From Bacillota bacterium (GTDB lineage Bacteria; Bacillota; Clostridia; Ch29): a stretch of DNA of 60,923 bases. Below are positions 59,118-60,923 of the stretch, piece after piece. Below the pieces are notes generated by a model. It saw only the letters and a list, made by a program, of their open reading frames with translations, made no database searches and was not told the DNA's origin. Position numbers and translations under genes: made by a program. Every line of letters starts with the position of its first letter. The first letter of the stretch is position 1. The DNA is taken from contig JABVCK010000010.1 of NCBI GenBank assembly GCA_013540605.1, positions 1-60,923 on the forward strand. Reading direction: 5' to 3'.

Positions 59118-60479
59118 ATGAAATTTCTAAAATTATGGGTTCCAATGTTCCTAATTGTAATGATGATAAGTGCACCGTTTATAGGTCGTGCCGAGCAAGA
59201 ACCAATAACTCATATACAAGAAATTTTCACGATTACCTATGGTTGTACTTTAGACTTATCGGTTGCTTCTAGCGAGAAAGATGTCGAATTGGTTTATAAA
59301 AACTATAACGAAACAGAATGGAACACCCTTCAAATGATGAAAGACACCAAAAACGAAAATTTCATAGGAACATTGCCGGTTGATGCTCTCACACCTCCAG
59401 GCGTTGAATATTATTTCAGATCACCTGGCTATAAAACGGATATATATAAAATCAGGACCGAGTATGATCCAATAAGCGGTAACCCTCATGAAATCGGAAT
59501 CATGGCAGCAACAGGAGAAGTAATTGGATATGACTTGCAATATCATTCTGGGAAACTTCCAAATGGTAAAACAGTATCTATCTCTACTCAAACACCGACA
59601 GGGAACTACCCATCAGTTACAAGCAAGTTATGGGAGCTTAGATCAACAGGTTCTAATCCGCATATGGGAATTGATTTGAATGTTTATATGGTTAATGTTT
59701 ATGCAATGGCAAATGGAAGAATAGATTTTGTAAATACTAATTCATCAAATGATGCGGGTATATATATAAGAATTGTGCATAATGCTGATGGCACAACACC
59801 CAATTCATCTATCGCGGGTACTTTAAATGGCGATTTGTATTCACACTATTTTCACTTGAATAATGTTACAAATAATCCAAGCACAGGAGAGATGTGGAAG
59901 CAGGGAGACATTGTTAGTAGAGGTGACCTTATAGCTGTTTCTGGAGATACAGGAATTGGTGGCTATCATTTGGACTTCGGATGGGATATGTATACGAGTT
60001 CAAAAAGAATACCTTTACCAGGCAAATATTTCTTTGATACATCATCATGGAATAATGGGATGGACTTAGATTTTATTCAACCGCCTAGAACATGGTATGA
60101 TAGTAAGTATGGTACTATGCTGGAAATATATATTTATCCAAAAGGTACTACTGATTCGAGCACTGTAAATCCAATACTTTATATTGGATCAACTACAGGC
60201 ACTCCAACAAAGCAAATAACTGTATTTCGAGATCCAAATAATTCTAAGAGATTTTATGCATACTTAGCTGGAGCAGGATACGATAATGGATATGCAAATT
60301 TATATATTTCTGTTACGAGAAACGGAATAAGTGGATACGTTACTAGACCTATAGAGAAGTTTAACGCAATTCCAAGTAAATTTTACAAAGTATATATCCA
60401 GCCAGGAAGCATTACCTTAAATCAGATGCCGGATGAAGAACCTGTAGAATCTGTTGACGCAGTTGAATTAACAGAATAA
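59118..60479 (+). CDS. Secreted M23/LytM-like metallopeptidase with altered zinc motif
   Basis: 453 residues. Signal peptide about 1-25 (GRA-EQ). An N-terminal beta domain is followed by an M23-like core: NPHMGIDLNVY (His182, Asp186), YAMANGRIDFV, LYSHYFHLN (His243), VSRGDLIAVSGDTGIGGYHLDFGW. The last motif is normally HxH; here it is H284-L-D286, so the second His that binds zinc in LytM is Asp. The C-terminal 120 residues are an extra beta domain. Base composition is more AT-rich than genes before 58.7 kb, which may mean transfer. GAAGGAGTG precedes the ATG. It could be an envelope-binding, non-catalytic protein. Confidence 0.78.
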   Translation: MKFLKLWVPMFLIVMMISAPFIGRAEQEPITHIQEIFTITYGCTLDLSVASSEKDVELVYKNYNETEWNTLQMMKDTKNENFIGTLPVDALTPPGVEYYFRSPGYKTDIYKIRTEYDPISGNPHEIGIMAATGEVIGYDLQYHSGKLPNGKTVSISTQTPTGNYPSVTSKLWELRSTGSNPHMGIDLNVYMVNVYAMANGRIDFVNTNSSNDAGIYIRIVHNADGTTPNSSIAGTLNGDLYSHYFHLNNVTNNPSTGEMWKQGDIVSRGDLIAVSGDTGIGGYHLDFGWDMYTSSKRIPLPGKYFFDTSSWNNGMDLDFIQPPRTWYDSKYGTMLEIYIYPKGTTDSSTVNPILYIGSTTGTPTKQITVFRDPNNSKRFYAYLAGAGYDNGYANLYISVTRNGISGYVTRPIEKFNAIPSKFYKVYIQPGSITLNQMPDEEPVESVDAVELTE

Positions 60480-60489
60480 ATGTGGGATA

Positions 60490-60516
60490 TGGGGCAGTTA
60501 TCTGCCCCTTTTTAAT
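60490..60516 (+). terminator. Terminator of the M23-like gene
   Basis: GGGGCAG and CTGCCCC pair across TTAT, followed by TTTTT. Confidence 0.85.
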
Positions 60517-60530
60517 ATATGTGTATAATA

Positions 60531-60559
60531 TTTCCATAGCAGTTAAAATAGTCTATAAT
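60531..60559 (+). promoter_or_regulatory. Possible promoter of the last lipoprotein gene
   Basis: TTTCCA (60531-60536) and TATAAT (60554-60559) are 17 bp apart. The -35 box is weak. Confidence 0.45.
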
Positions 60560-60623
60560 AGATGTATAGTATCCCGGATTAAGAGGTCCATTAAAGATAA
60601 TCGATGAAAATTGGAGGGATAAA

Positions 60624-60923
60624 AATGAAAGCAATAAATATAGTCTTTATATTTGTGCTCACAATCAGCCTTGCAGGTTGCTCCATAATGGGCAGCAATG
60701 CGGTTGAACCGGAAAACGCCGAACAAAACCAAGACGGCGAAAATCAAGATGAAAAAAGCGACATGTCTTTGTCTGATAGTATAGACCTGTATGACATGGA
60801 CATGCAAACAAGAATAGAACTGGGAATCGCCTTAGACTATTCTCCTGACGGAAGACATTTCTTCATAAAGGATAAATATGGGTCTAATTTTATAAAAGTT
60901 TTTCTGTATGAAGACGGGGAAAA
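60624..60923 (+). CDS. Lipoprotein, 3' end outside the window
   Basis: The first 100 codons are visible. Signal sequence KAINIVFIFVLTISLAGC with lipobox LAGC (Cys about 19), then an acidic, Asn/Gln/Glu-rich linker, then ALDYSPDGRHFFIKDKYGSNFIKVFLYED, which looks like the beginning of a beta-propeller strand set. GGAGGGAT stands before the ATG. Family and function are not recognised. Confidence 0.75.

Overview
The window reads as a chromosomal segment of an anaerobic, endospore-forming Gram-positive bacterium of the class Clostridia (Bacillota). The signs are a germination protease (gpr), a CooS-family anaerobic Ni/Fe protein, lipoproteins with Gram-positive lipoboxes, strong AGGAGG-type ribosome binding sites, frequent GTG/TTG starts, and a quinone-linked redox gene set. 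The genus cannot be fixed from the sequence alone.

Layout. 1-5.2 kb: a frameshifted CooS homologue running off the left edge, an aminotransferase, and an ABC-F ATPase behind an apparent leader-peptide attenuator. 5.4-12 kb: an accessory-looking stretch with radC, an HNH nuclease, an IS200-type element, a wrecked recQ and a large UvrD-type helicase with a probable embedded nuclease. 12-20.2 kb: a secreted beta-propeller-like protein, two TetR regulators divergent from a complete LIV-type ABC importer, and tRNA-Thr. 20.4-25.8 kb: a phospholipase C-like protein, pgpA, and a four-gene operon (mtnA, mtaD-like, phosphorylase, class II aldolase) that together can turn methylthioadenosine into DHAP. 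26-34.8 kb: a geranylgeranyl-reductase-like flavoprotein, a ubiD-ubiA-ABC importer operon, fixC-fixX and a membrane ClpP-like protease. 34.8-43 kb: a surface/glycosylation cluster (DNRLRE and DUF6385 proteins, TPR-glycosyltransferase, two GT4 enzymes, a methyltransferase) with an identical 542-bp duplication. 43.2-50.4 kb: a locus resembling the Listeria flavin-based extracellular electron transfer (FLEET) locus: ndh2 with a membrane tail, a PplA-like two-domain lipoprotein, two ApbE/FmnB flavin transferases, an EetB-like Gx transporter and a DmkB-like polyprenyl synthase. 50.5-60.9 kb: mostly housekeeping (alaX, amidase, ECF S component, comEC, holA, rpsT, gpr), a candidate small RNA, and two AT-rich surface or lipoprotein genes.

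How it fits together. Several blocks point at a membrane quinone pool: prenyl chain synthesis (DmkB-like), prenyl transfer and decarboxylation (UbiA/UbiD), possible side-chain reduction (GGR family), electron entry (NDH-2, FixCX) and electron exit through FMN-carrying surface lipoproteins (PplA/FmnB). This is inference from gene content.

The intergenic regions carry two unlabelled dispersed repeat families. One is about 140-175 bp, built from degenerate 7-bp units in two roughly inverse arms around a conserved core (three copies). The other is a GGGGACA...TGTCCCC palindrome (four copies). One heptamer copy sits inside one palindrome, so the two are nested.
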